From NCBI GenBank assembly GCA_015523565.1, contig WAKA01000060.1:1-36915 (forward strand): a stretch of DNA of 36,915 bases. Direction: 5' to 3'. The notes beneath the pieces are model-generated. The model searched no databases, had not been told where the DNA came from, and saw only the letters and a program-made list of their open reading frames with translations. How positions within the stretch are numbered: position 1 is the first letter of the stretch; every line of letters starts with the position of its first letter. Below, one piece after another: positions 8,033 to 15,380 of the stretch. The DNA is from Candidatus Heimdallarchaeota archaeon. GTDB lineage: Archaea; Asgardarchaeota; Heimdallarchaeia; Heimdallarchaeales; Kariarchaeaceae. Made by a program: the position numbers and the translations under genes.

Positions 8033-10675
8033 TTAGCTGTGGAGAGCCTCATCCAATATCCAACTGTCTTTACATTGGGGGCATGTCTTTTCAGTTGTGA
8101 CTTTTACTATGATACAGGATCTATGGAACCTTGTTCCGCATTTAAGGTGTCTCGAAATTTTTTGGTTTATTTCGATTTCTCGACGACATATGGTACAAGT
8201 AGGTAAAGATGAAAATCTAATTTTTCCTTCGGGATAAACAATGTCAAGCCTTGGGTAGTTTCTGATTTCCTCTTCGACAATAGATGTGATTTTCTCCACA
8301 GGGAGATTTGTGTTCAGGCTTTCGTGAAGTTTTCGGATGGTGATGCTTTGCCCAGTGGTCAAGGTATCAAGCTTGTCTTTGATCTTTCTTATGAGCTCTT
8401 TTCTTGAAATAGGACTTATTTCATCCGTTTTTGTGAATATCCCATGTTCAAGGTCAAGGGTTCCCAATGATTGCAATGCTTCAATGTGTTCCTCAAAGTG
8501 GTTCAAGAATTGTCCGTAAGAACCTTTGAAACCTGCCTTCTCCATGAGAGAATATAGTGAAATTGACTTATTTTGGGACAATTCGTTGATGATTTTGTTA
8601 AGATTGTTTTTTGTTTCTTTAAGGTGAACCCATGTAGGTATCCATTGAATGACAACCAAGGTATTTTCCTTAAGCTTGACGTAGCCATTCAGGTACTTTT
8701 GAATGGTGCGTTTGGCAAATGCCACATCTTGAAACATGATATTCAGATTCAGTGGTTCATTCATCTTTGCAACGGTGATCGGTTGAATGACTTTCCATTC
8801 TTCCTTAAGCTCTGACAAACTTTCGACCAATTTTTGTTCGAGTTCTCTCTTAAAATTTTTCACTTTCATGAGGCTTTTTTTCAATTCTGGAAAATAATCA
8901 TAGTCTGCTCGAATGGAGATTGCCCCAATTTCCGATTGCAATGCAAGCAACTGATCAATGATGTTCTCAAGGTCCATATAATTGATATTTCTTGAATTGA
9001 AGTTCTGGTAAATTGTCTCCAATTTCTTAAGCATTCCTTCTATGGCTTTAAGGTCATTTCTTGCATGTATGATAAAGCTCCTCTTTTTTTGCCCATCCCG
9101 TTGCAAAATTTCTAGTTGATCAAAATTTTCTGCACCCATTTGTTGTGCATTTCTATAGTCCTTATATTCTATGAACCCCTTGTCAACTCCATCAATCCAA
9201 GTTTTTCGATCAGGGTAACCTGACTTTAGGAACTTTTCATATTGTGCTTTTGTTTTGAACCCCATTTCCATTGCTTTTTGGTACTCTCTTTGAGTTGAAA
9301 AACCATTGGAAATGGCATTGCTGTACTGAACTGAGTCTGTAAATCCTTTTTCTGTCATTGTCTTCCATAATTCCCCATCCGTCACCCCATTGGCGTGGGC
9401 TTCTTTATAATCCTTATAATTGGAGAAACCTTTATGTTGTGCGTCTTGATAGGTGGTATAATCTGTGAAACCTTTCTTCATTGCCTGTTTCATAGTTTGG
9501 CAGTCTGGAAAGCCTCCTTCCTTCAATTTTTCGAATGATTTGCTGTCGTTGCATCCTGCATTTTTTGCTTCTTGGAATTGGTCATAGGTCTCAAATCCTA
9601 GTGACATCAATTTCAGGTATTCTGTATAATCACCTTCATGCTGTACTGGGAATCCCTTCTCCAGCATTTTCCTGTAGGTTTTCATATCTGGGATTCCAAG
9701 CTTCAGCAACATCATGTATTCCTGATTTGTTCTTGCTCCCATTTCTTTTGCTTGGTCAAATGTGGTTTTTGTGATGAATCCAAATGATTTTGCAACTTGG
9801 TATTCCTCAAAGGAGTTAAATCCACCTTTTATGACTGAGTTGTATTCGTCAATTGTTGTACATCCGCGTTTTTGTGCATCCTCGAATTCTTTTGCAGTAT
9901 GGAAACCTCTTTCCTGTGCATCCTTAAATTGTCGGAGGGTGATGAATCCTGTATTTTGCACTTTTTGGTAATCTTCAAAGGTTGGTGCCTCTGCCGTCTT
10001 GGCATGGAGATAGGTGGCATAATCTGTGAACCCTCTCTCAAGGGCTTGCTTCATGATATTTTTGTCAGGAAAGCTTTTAACTAGTGCTTTGATGTCTTCC
10101 CATTTAAGATTTGGATTATTCGCCCCCATATTTGTTCTCAGATAAAGTGTGAGAATTTCCATTTGCTCTTGAGTGTTGCATTCCCGCTGGACAAATTCTT
10201 TTGCCTTTTCCATGTCGACATTTCTTGAATTGAACACTTCTTTTCTAAGTTGCACCACTTTGCCTTGAAAGTCCTCTCTCACGATTTTTATAATCCTCAC
10301 AAGGTTTACTGCAAATGCAATAATAATTGGCAATATTCTATTGTCAACCCCTGTAAATCTTCTGATTTGAATAATGTCAATAAACATGAAGATGACAATA
10401 ATTGTAAGTTCCAGCAATGTTCTGCTGTAGTAATATTTTTTCAACCCTTGATCCTGTACCGCCAATTCCAACGCATCAAATTCATTGGCTTGTGGTAATT
10501 GGATAATATTCTCCTTATTCCTATATATAAACCAAAGAATCAATGAATTTGCAATTGCGATTATTAAGGATGCAGGAAGGGTGTCGATTTCCAAAGAAAT
10601 CAACACTAATGCGTTTGCAATTGAAACAAGAGCAAATTCCTTTGATTTGATTGAAAGGGGTAGCTTCCTCCCCAT
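8033..10675 (-). CDS. Membrane-anchored repeat protein with C-terminal RING-H2-like finger (880 aa)
   Basis: N-terminal hydrophobic segments (about residues 14-30, 33-51, 86-104 and 113-131) anchor it in the membrane. Residues 214-528 are 22 tandem 14-residue units, G-[FCAVIY]-x(5)-[YF]-x(2)-A-x(3) in consensus. A helical, coiled-coil-like region follows (about 530-660), then one or two winged-helix-like segments (about 690-815). The C-terminus has C827-x2-C830, C846-x-T848-x2-H851-x2-C854 and C865-x2-C868. This is the RING-H2 spacing with seven of eight ligands; the fourth (normally His) is Thr, with H844 as a possible substitute. RING-H2 domains act as ubiquitin E3 ligases in eukaryotes, and Asgard archaea are known to carry ubiquitin systems, so a membrane E3-like role is plausible but unproven. 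No E1, E2 or ubiquitin gene is in the window. Confidence 0.85.
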   Translation of the reverse strand: MGRKLPLSIKSKEFALVSIANALVLISLEIDTLPASLIIAIANSLILWFIYRNKENIIQLPQANEFDALELAVQDQGLKKYYYSRTLLELTIIVIFMFIDIIQIRRFTGVDNRILPIIIAFAVNLVRIIKIVREDFQGKVVQLRKEVFNSRNVDMEKAKEFVQRECNTQEQMEILTLYLRTNMGANNPNLKWEDIKALVKSFPDKNIMKQALERGFTDYATYLHAKTAEAPTFEDYQKVQNTGFITLRQFKDAQERGFHTAKEFEDAQKRGCTTIDEYNSVIKGGFNSFEEYQVAKSFGFITKTTFDQAKEMGARTNQEYMMLLKLGIPDMKTYRKMLEKGFPVQHEGDYTEYLKLMSLGFETYDQFQEAKNAGCNDSKSFEKLKEGGFPDCQTMKQAMKKGFTDYTTYQDAQHKGFSNYKDYKEAHANGVTDGELWKTMTEKGFTDSVQYSNAISNGFSTQREYQKAMEMGFKTKAQYEKFLKSGYPDRKTWIDGVDKGFIEYKDYRNAQQMGAENFDQLEILQRDGQKKRSFIIHARNDLKAIEGMLKKLETIYQNFNSRNINYMDLENIIDQLLALQSEIGAISIRADYDYFPELKKSLMKVKNFKRELEQKLVESLSELKEEWKVIQPITVAKMNEPLNLNIMFQDVAFAKRTIQKYLNGYVKLKENTLVVIQWIPTWVHLKETKNNLNKIINELSQNKSISLYSLMEKAGFKGSYGQFLNHFEEHIEALQSLGTLDLEHGIFTKTDEISPISRKELIRKIKDKLDTLTTGQSITIRKLHESLNTNLPVEKITSIVEEEIRNYPRLDIVYPEGKIRFSSLPTCTICRREIEINQKISRHLKCGTRFHRSCIIVKVTTEKTCPQCKDSWILDEALHS
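9092..10036 (-). repeat. 22 tandem 42-bp units encoding a 14-residue repeat
   Basis: Each unit encodes a sequence such as GFTDYTTYQDAQHK, GFSNYKDYKEAHAN or GFSTQREYQKAMEM. One unit (the tenth) is 19 residues long. Gly at position 1, an aromatic at 2 and 8 and Ala at 11 are the most constant positions. Units have diverged at the nucleotide level, so this is an old protein-level repeat rather than a recent DNA expansion. A two-helix solenoid is the likely fold (inference). Confidence 0.8.
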
Positions 10676-10776
10676 AAAATAGAATTGTTTTTTAAGGATT
10701 TATTCTTTTCGTTCAATGGTACTGGACTGTGGAACAATGACCAACATCAAAGACAAAAATACACATATCTAATTCT

Positions 10777-10814
10777 GACATGTCGGATGATTTATATATC
10801 TATTTTTGATATAT
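10777..10814 (+). promoter_or_regulatory. Promoter with inverted repeat before the ABC exporter operon
   Basis: The TATA-like box TTTATATATC (10791-10800) is embedded in a perfect inverted repeat, ATATATC (10794-10800) and GATATAT (10808-10814), with a 7-nt spacer. The 8-bp palindrome GACATGTC sits just upstream at 10777-10784. The ATG is at 10828, so transcription should start around 10817-10822. A repressor bound here would cover the TATA box and the region before the start site, which suggests a regulated exporter. No linked regulator gene is visible. Confidence 0.5.
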
Positions 10815-10827
10815 TGCTCTGATCCTC

Positions 10828-11490
10828 ATGAAACAAGAAGTCATTTTACGTATGCGGAATGTTCGTTTCCAATACAACAAGCACAAAGAAGTTATCACGG
10901 ATGCGAACTTGGATGTACATCCTGGGGAGATAATCGGAATCTCAGGAGAGAATGGCTCGGGCAAGTCAACCCTGCTCAAATTAATTATTGGCTTGCTTAA
11001 GCCCAAGGAAGGAATAATTGAACGCAAGGGAAGGCTTGGATACTCTCCACAATCACTGATTTTATTTGACAATCTGACTGTGAAAGAAAATTTTAGGGTT
11101 TTCGGTCGAGGGCAGGGGTTGACAAACCAGCAGATTGATGAACAAGCAGAAAGAATCATGGAATTGCTGAAATTTACCCAATATCGGGACACATTGGTGA
11201 AAAATCTGTCTGGTGGCACTGCCCAAAAGGTGAATTTCGGCATCTCCCTTTTGGGTGACCCTGATGTCTTAGTGCTTGATGAGCCTTATCAAGGGCTGGA
11301 TTACGCATCTTTCCTTTCATTTTGGGATATTCAATTTGATTTGAGGGCAAGGGGCAAGGCAGTGATCATTGTCAGTCACTTGATCGAGGACCAATCAAAG
11401 TTCAGTCGGTCGCTTCATCTGGTAAATGGACGGTTGCAGTCCTGTAATCGAAAAGATTGTCCTGAATGTTGTGGTGGTGATGGAAAATGA
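10828..11490 (+). CDS. ABC transporter ATP-binding protein
   Basis: 220 residues. The Walker A motif is GENGSGKST (residues 40-48), the ABC signature LSGGT lies at about 127, and the Walker B motif VLVLDEP at about 150 is followed by the D-loop region GLDYA and a switch His in IIVSHL. It ends in a Cys-rich tail (CNRKDCPECC), unusual for this family and possibly metal-binding. It overlaps the first permease gene by 4 nt and starts a three-gene operon for an ABC-2-type exporter. Substrate is unknown; drug, lipid or peptide export are usual roles. Confidence 0.93.
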   Translation: MKQEVILRMRNVRFQYNKHKEVITDANLDVHPGEIIGISGENGSGKSTLLKLIIGLLKPKEGIIERKGRLGYSPQSLILFDNLTVKENFRVFGRGQGLTNQQIDEQAERIMELLKFTQYRDTLVKNLSGGTAQKVNFGISLLGDPDVLVLDEPYQGLDYASFLSFWDIQFDLRARGKAVIIVSHLIEDQSKFSRSLHLVNGRLQSCNRKDCPECCGGDGK

Positions 11491-12257
11491 GGCAGGTTCT
11501 GTTCCTGACGAAGATTTTTTTGAAGAATCTCTTTCGTCAGCCCAGTATTGTTTTCAGCAGTATAATTCTTCCATTGGTTGTTCTTTGGTCCACTTGGTGG
11601 GTGACTGCTGACCTCCCCATGACTTTTGAACTTGCAAATGCTGAACAGGATGTGTCCAGTAGCATGATTGATGTACACGTTGTCACAGGAAGCTTGACAG
11701 CCATGGCAATTACCGCTGGTCTTTTTGGGTTCATCATAACGAATGAATACCGGAAAATAAGTGACCGATTGGAATTGGTCGGGTATTCCCCTACCACGAC
11801 TGGATTTGCAATATTCCTGAGTCTGTTTGTGACACTTTCATTTTCCATTGTGATTACTGTCTTTTTAGCTAATTTTTTGGCGGCTCCCAAAGACCCTCTT
11901 GGACTTACCCTTGCAATTGTGCTTGTCTCTCTGATTTATGTCTCCCTTGGAAATCTTGTGGCAATTATCATACCGAAGGCTACCGAGGGCACATTGATTT
12001 TGTTGATTGTTGCGTTCATTGACCTGATGGTTCTGACCAATCCCATGGGGGGCGGTGTCTATCTTGAGTCATGGACTTATTATCTTCCTGGTTTCTGGCC
12101 CATCCAAGTTGCCTTGGAAGCATCATTTCTTGGAAATGCTTCTGTAAGCACAATGGTCTATCCGCTTATTTACTTTGTCTTAACCGTGATCCTGATCCTT
12201 TTTGTAAGGAATGCTAGAGCCCGTTCGACCATGTCTTTTCTGTCAGGAGGTAATTGA
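11487..12257 (+). CDS. ABC-2-type permease subunit 1
   Basis: 256 residues, about six TM helices, with a large extracytoplasmic segment after the first helix (WVTADLPMTFELANAEQDVS) and the cytoplasmic coupling-type stretch NEYRKISDRLELVGYSP. This layout is typical of ABC-2 permeases. Translationally coupled to the ATPase (ATGA overlap) and followed within 1 nt by the second permease. The two permeases are different in sequence, suggesting a heterodimeric channel driven by a homodimeric ATPase (inference). Confidence 0.85.
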   Translation: MRQVLFLTKIFLKNLFRQPSIVFSSIILPLVVLWSTWWVTADLPMTFELANAEQDVSSSMIDVHVVTGSLTAMAITAGLFGFIITNEYRKISDRLELVGYSPTTTGFAIFLSLFVTLSFSIVITVFLANFLAAPKDPLGLTLAIVLVSLIYVSLGNLVAIIIPKATEGTLILLIVAFIDLMVLTNPMGGGVYLESWTYYLPGFWPIQVALEASFLGNASVSTMVYPLIYFVLTVILILFVRNARARSTMSFLSGGN

Positions 12258-12258
12258 T

Positions 12259-13002
12259 ATGGGTAAGGTTTCATCCCTCATTCGCTATCTTGGGACAGGA
12301 TTCCTGAGAGAACGTAGTTTGGTTCTAACCCTTGTCGTCCTCCCTATTCTTCTTTTGGTCACTGGTCGAATTAGTGCTCCAGCAGATATGGTTGCCTTTA
12401 CGATGGATTCAACCCTTATAATATCCAATTCCGAGACCATGCTTCTTTCATTATATGCCCTGACGGCGGTTGTTCTTGTCGCCTCGGTTTCCAGTTTCTC
12501 TTTCAGCTTCAACTTCAAGCCTGTAGTTCCTCGTCTTACCCTTTTAGGATACCAGACTGTGGAAATCAGTTTTGCGTTTCTTCTTCTGGTTGGTGGAATT
12601 AATCTATTTGCTGTTGGAGTCACTTGGCTTTATGTGACAAGTGTGATGGATGTCCAAGATCCATTTGGCTTATTTGTCGGATTGGTTTTTGCATCGATAA
12701 TTTTTTCGACCATAGGACTGATTCTTTCTGACTTGACAACTTCCAAGACTCTTGGTCTCTATCTTGTTTTGACATTGGCCATGATGGATACGGCTTTCAT
12801 AGAAAATCCAGTGTTCTCTAGAAGATATAACGATAAATGGGTTGATCTGATGCCCTCTCACCATTCCTTGACAATAATTCTTCGGTCTGTCTATGAAACT
12901 GGAACGGATTGGTCTTCTATTCTTCCTCAAGTGCTTCTCTATGAGCTGATATTGGTCTTATTTCTTATCCTTACACGTAAATTCAAGGCAACGATCCTTT
13001 AA
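12259..13002 (+). CDS. ABC-2-type permease subunit 2
   Basis: About 247 residues with roughly six TM helices. I chose the ATG at 12259 because AGGAGGT lies 7-8 nt upstream and it follows the previous stop by 1 nt; an upstream open frame would overlap the first permease. It has the same topology as subunit 1 and a similar cytoplasmic turn (FKPVVPRLTLLGYQTVE), so the two are distant paralogues. It closes the operon. Confidence 0.85.
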   Translation: MGKVSSLIRYLGTGFLRERSLVLTLVVLPILLLVTGRISAPADMVAFTMDSTLIISNSETMLLSLYALTAVVLVASVSSFSFSFNFKPVVPRLTLLGYQTVEISFAFLLLVGGINLFAVGVTWLYVTSVMDVQDPFGLFVGLVFASIIFSTIGLILSDLTTSKTLGLYLVLTLAMMDTAFIENPVFSRRYNDKWVDLMPSHHSLTIILRSVYETGTDWSSILPQVLLYELILVLFLILTRKFKATIL

Positions 13003-13094
13003 CTCTCTCATTTTTTGCTAATGTTGGACACTTTCCTGATTCCTCAACTATTGATTTTACAAGCCCTGATGATTTTTTAGATGTCCATAATGGG

Positions 13095-13199
13095 TTATTG
13101 ATTGATGATTTTTTGCCCAATATCACGATACACTTGTTGAACGTTTTGGGGTAGGTCGCGAGCACCCAACTGGTCTGGAGAATCCAGACCTCCTGGCCA
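13095..13199 (-). other. Continuation of the TIM-barrel gene beyond an in-frame TAA
   Basis: Directly after the TAA at 13200-13202 the same frame stays open for 34 more codons to a TAA at 13095-13097. The peptide runs WPGGLDSPDQLGARDLPQN and ends VYRDIGQKIINQ. This looks like the natural end of the barrel protein (a GY-x-W strand followed by a closing helix). It is either a disrupted gene end, readthrough, or a base error in the TAA. Confidence 0.6.
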
Positions 13200-14063
13200 T
13201 TAATAACCAATTATCCCTATGACTCGTGTATTGTTAATCGCAAGCTTGTAATAATTCAAAGCGATGGTTCCCATGTCTTCTGGTCTTATCCCTCCATCCG
13301 ACTGATAGTACGGTCTCCATTGGGTGTCCATGATAACCACTATTTTCAAGTCCATCCTGTCCGCAATTCCCGTTAGTTTTTTCCAATTTGATTGATAATT
13401 GACTTCTGTATTGGGGTCTATGGTATCATATTGATCAAACCCAATCCAATCCACCGCACTTGGAACTTTTAAATCATTTAATGATGCATAAGACTCAATT
13501 ATTAAAATGGGAACTGTTGGAATCCTGTCCTTAAGCAGTGTCGCGGCAGAATCCAGTTCCTCATAGCTGATATGATTCCAAAACGGTTCATCAGCAAGGT
13601 AAAATGCAGCAATTTCATGTAAATGGTTCTCAAGTGCATTTATCTTTGCGAAATTATCCCACAAATCAATATAATTATCGCGAAGAGTATAATGCCCCCT
13701 GCCATTCCCACTAGATATCTCCTGAAAGAATAAATCATGAAGATGAAGTATTGCTTTTTCATTATTGTTGTCTAGAACTGCCAAACGACTTGTAATGTTC
13801 TCATCCAGTGATTTTAACCCCATGTGGATAATATTTGTGAAGTCTGCAACCTCATCAACATAGTTGATTTTCACTTCGTTATCATGCGGATCATCAAAAT
13901 AGGCATCTGTCAGTGCAAATCCAAAGAAACTTAATTCTGATGTAGAAGGTATCTCTGAAATCGTATAATTCTCTCGTGGCTCATTATTTAATCCTGAGAA
14001 AATTAAATAGCCTGAGACAAACAGCACAACGAAAATAATAACAAATGATTTTTTTAAAAACAT
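13200..14063 (-). CDS. Membrane-anchored TIM-barrel (glycoside-hydrolase-like) protein, interrupted at the C-terminus
   Basis: 287 residues to the first stop. An N-terminal signal anchor (KKSFVIIFVVLFVSGYLIF) is followed by an extracytoplasmic domain with barrel-strand features: FTNIIHMG, AAFYLADEPFW (E159, acid-like DEP motif), VPILIIES (E190), VDWIGFDQYD and IVVIMDTQWRPYY. The order and the acidic residues at strand ends resemble TIM-barrel glycoside hydrolases of the DUF4434-like type; the substrate cannot be told. GGA in AAAGGAAATA precedes the ATG, and A/T-rich promoter sequence lies at about 14085-14098. The frame stops at TAA right after GIIGY, yet clear coding sequence continues to 13095. 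Confidence 0.72.
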   Translation of the reverse strand: MFLKKSFVIIFVVLFVSGYLIFSGLNNEPRENYTISEIPSTSELSFFGFALTDAYFDDPHDNEVKINYVDEVADFTNIIHMGLKSLDENITSRLAVLDNNNEKAILHLHDLFFQEISSGNGRGHYTLRDNYIDLWDNFAKINALENHLHEIAAFYLADEPFWNHISYEELDSAATLLKDRIPTVPILIIESYASLNDLKVPSAVDWIGFDQYDTIDPNTEVNYQSNWKKLTGIADRMDLKIVVIMDTQWRPYYQSDGGIRPEDMGTIALNYYKLAINNTRVIGIIGY

Positions 14064-14149
14064 TATTTCCTTTATAATTTCAATGACTTTTTAATTTTTT
14101 TTCACTCTAACATCTAATTTTTTACAGTCATTAATGGATGTTTTTTTAC

Positions 14150-14332
14150 TTATTCTTTTATAGCTGTGCCTTGCCTATATGATTCATTCGAAAATTCAAT
14201 CATAAAATAGTGGTTCTCTATATTTTTCCTAGTAGGATTTATTCTTGGCATATGTGGATTTTGTATTCTTGTACCATTTCTACCTTTAAATTTCCAGTTA
14301 ACCCCATCGTGTGTGGAAAAATATATAATCAA
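14150..14332 (-). pseudogene. Possible fragment of a secreted glycosidase-like gene
   Basis: A 60-codon frame with the sequence YFSTHDGVNWKFKGR, then MPRINPTRK, then ENHYFMIEFSNES. The S-x-x-DG-x-x-W segment and the following P-x-x-x-P stretch resemble five-bladed-propeller glycosidases, where a similar strand describes 'DG.nW'. It has no good start and its 5' end overlaps the TATA box of the divergent gene. If real it is a remnant, lying between two extracytoplasmic-protein genes. Confidence 0.25.
14317..14330 (+). promoter_or_regulatory. TATA box of the surface-protein gene
   Basis: AAAAATATATAATC centred 27 nt before the ATG at 14351, the spacing expected for leaderless archaeal transcripts. 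It supports that ATG over the longer upstream open frame. Confidence 0.65.
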
Positions 14333-14350
14333 TACATATTTGTTGTAAAT

Positions 14351-15082
14351 ATGAAGAAGTCAATTGCTATATTATGCTTGATTTTTTTCATTCATGCATT
14401 TTTCCCTGTTAGTGGTTCGGTCATTTCATTAAAAGACCCTAAGGGGGATGTTGAGATAAATGGGGATACGGTTGTACAATCTGAAAATGTCAGTTCATAT
14501 GTGGATTTGACTGCTTTGGTGATCACAGAATTCAATTCCTCACATTATCGTTTCAGTGTCGAGGTTGCAGGTGATCTAGAACATTTCAGATCCAGTGACT
14601 ATCTCAATTTTTCATATTTCAGAATATATTTTTTTGCAAATGTCCAATGGGACTGTTTCATTGATAGTTGCAAGTCAATAAGCAACAATATTGATCTTTA
14701 TTTCGATGGAGTTAACCATAGTGCCTCTGTTAAGGATAATCAAGAAAAGTTCTTGGTTGAATATTCCGTTGATGGGGGAAATTTAACGACTTTTTTTCCG
14801 ACAAGTGATACATGGCGGGATGTCCTTGAAAAACGGATAAATGGTGGTTCTTATGAGGTTGGAGTTGAAACTCGAATGGAGTTTGCAGTTCCCTTGACAT
14901 CATATGAAAATAGGGTACAAATGGTTTTGCTGGACAGTCTTCCCGATTCTGAATATTTTCTGACTCGACAGACAGGACAGGATACCGGCGCATTTTATAT
15001 TATTGGAATTCCAATGGCTTTTGGCTTGATCATTGCCTTGCAAAAGAGACATTTTTCAAAAAAATCGACATCAGGAAATTGA
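14351..15082 (+). CDS. C-terminally anchored surface protein
   Basis: 243 residues from the ATG at 14351. It has an N-terminal signal peptide (KKSIAILCLIFFIHAFFPVSG), a beta-rich ectodomain of about 190 residues and a C-terminal TM helix (FYIIGIPMAFGLIIAL) followed by a basic tail. The ectodomain opens with LKDPKGDVEINGD and continues with YVDLTALVITEF, a pattern seen in archaeal surface domains with a 'DP.GD... D+..' first strand (DOMON/carbohydrate-binding-like). That relation is tentative. Two Cys in WDCFIDSC may form a disulphide. The gene is divergent from the TIM-barrel gene and both products are extracytoplasmic. Confidence 0.78.
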   Translation: MKKSIAILCLIFFIHAFFPVSGSVISLKDPKGDVEINGDTVVQSENVSSYVDLTALVITEFNSSHYRFSVEVAGDLEHFRSSDYLNFSYFRIYFFANVQWDCFIDSCKSISNNIDLYFDGVNHSASVKDNQEKFLVEYSVDGGNLTTFFPTSDTWRDVLEKRINGGSYEVGVETRMEFAVPLTSYENRVQMVLLDSLPDSEYFLTRQTGQDTGAFYIIGIPMAFGLIIALQKRHFSKKSTSGN

Positions 15083-15166
15083 ATTTGGAACAAATCTGCT
15101 CACTAAAATGGATTGATGGTTACCTTCCTCTCAACATTTCCTTCAAGAAAATGCATCAATTTATGA

Positions 15167-15295
15167 TTAGGGATTTTTGTCATCTTCTTTTCCTTGTGCA
15201 TATTTGGGATATCCTACCACTAAAGGAACCACTACTGTAAGTCCCAAAAGTGAAACTGCAAATGGAAATAGGGTGGTGATGATTGCGAATGGCAT
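15167..15295 (-). CDS. 42-residue single-pass membrane protein
   Basis: A short gene in a stretch that otherwise looks empty. It reads MPFAIITTLFPFAVSLLGLT, then a strongly hydrophobic run VVVPLVVGYP and a charged end KYAQGKEDDKNP. It thus has one or one-and-a-half hydrophobic helices and a polar C-terminus. A strong TATA box (TTATATAA at 15316-15323) is centred 25 nt upstream of the ATG, as expected for a leaderless archaeal mRNA. That match is the main reason for the call. The gene is divergent from the methyltransferase-like gene. Function is unknown; small membrane subunits or regulators look like this. Confidence 0.6.
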   Translation of the reverse strand: MPFAIITTLFPFAVSLLGLTVVVPLVVGYPKYAQGKEDDKNP

Positions 15296-15315
15296 ATGTT
15301 ATGCTTTCCATTGAA

Positions 15316-15323
15316 TTATATAA
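15316..15323 (-). promoter_or_regulatory. TATA box of the 42-residue membrane protein
   Basis: Near-ideal archaeal TATA sequence on the minus strand (TTATATAA), centre about 25 nt from the ATG at 15295. Confidence 0.6.
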
Positions 15324-15380
15324 CTTATGTGCAAAAATTGCAATTGGGACAAATTTGGGAAATGCTTGATTTAAACGATT

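Noticed and set aside
12983..13210. Minus-strand frame of 75 codons
   Set aside because: Lies in a different frame from the continuation of the TIM-barrel gene, which explains the coding signal here.
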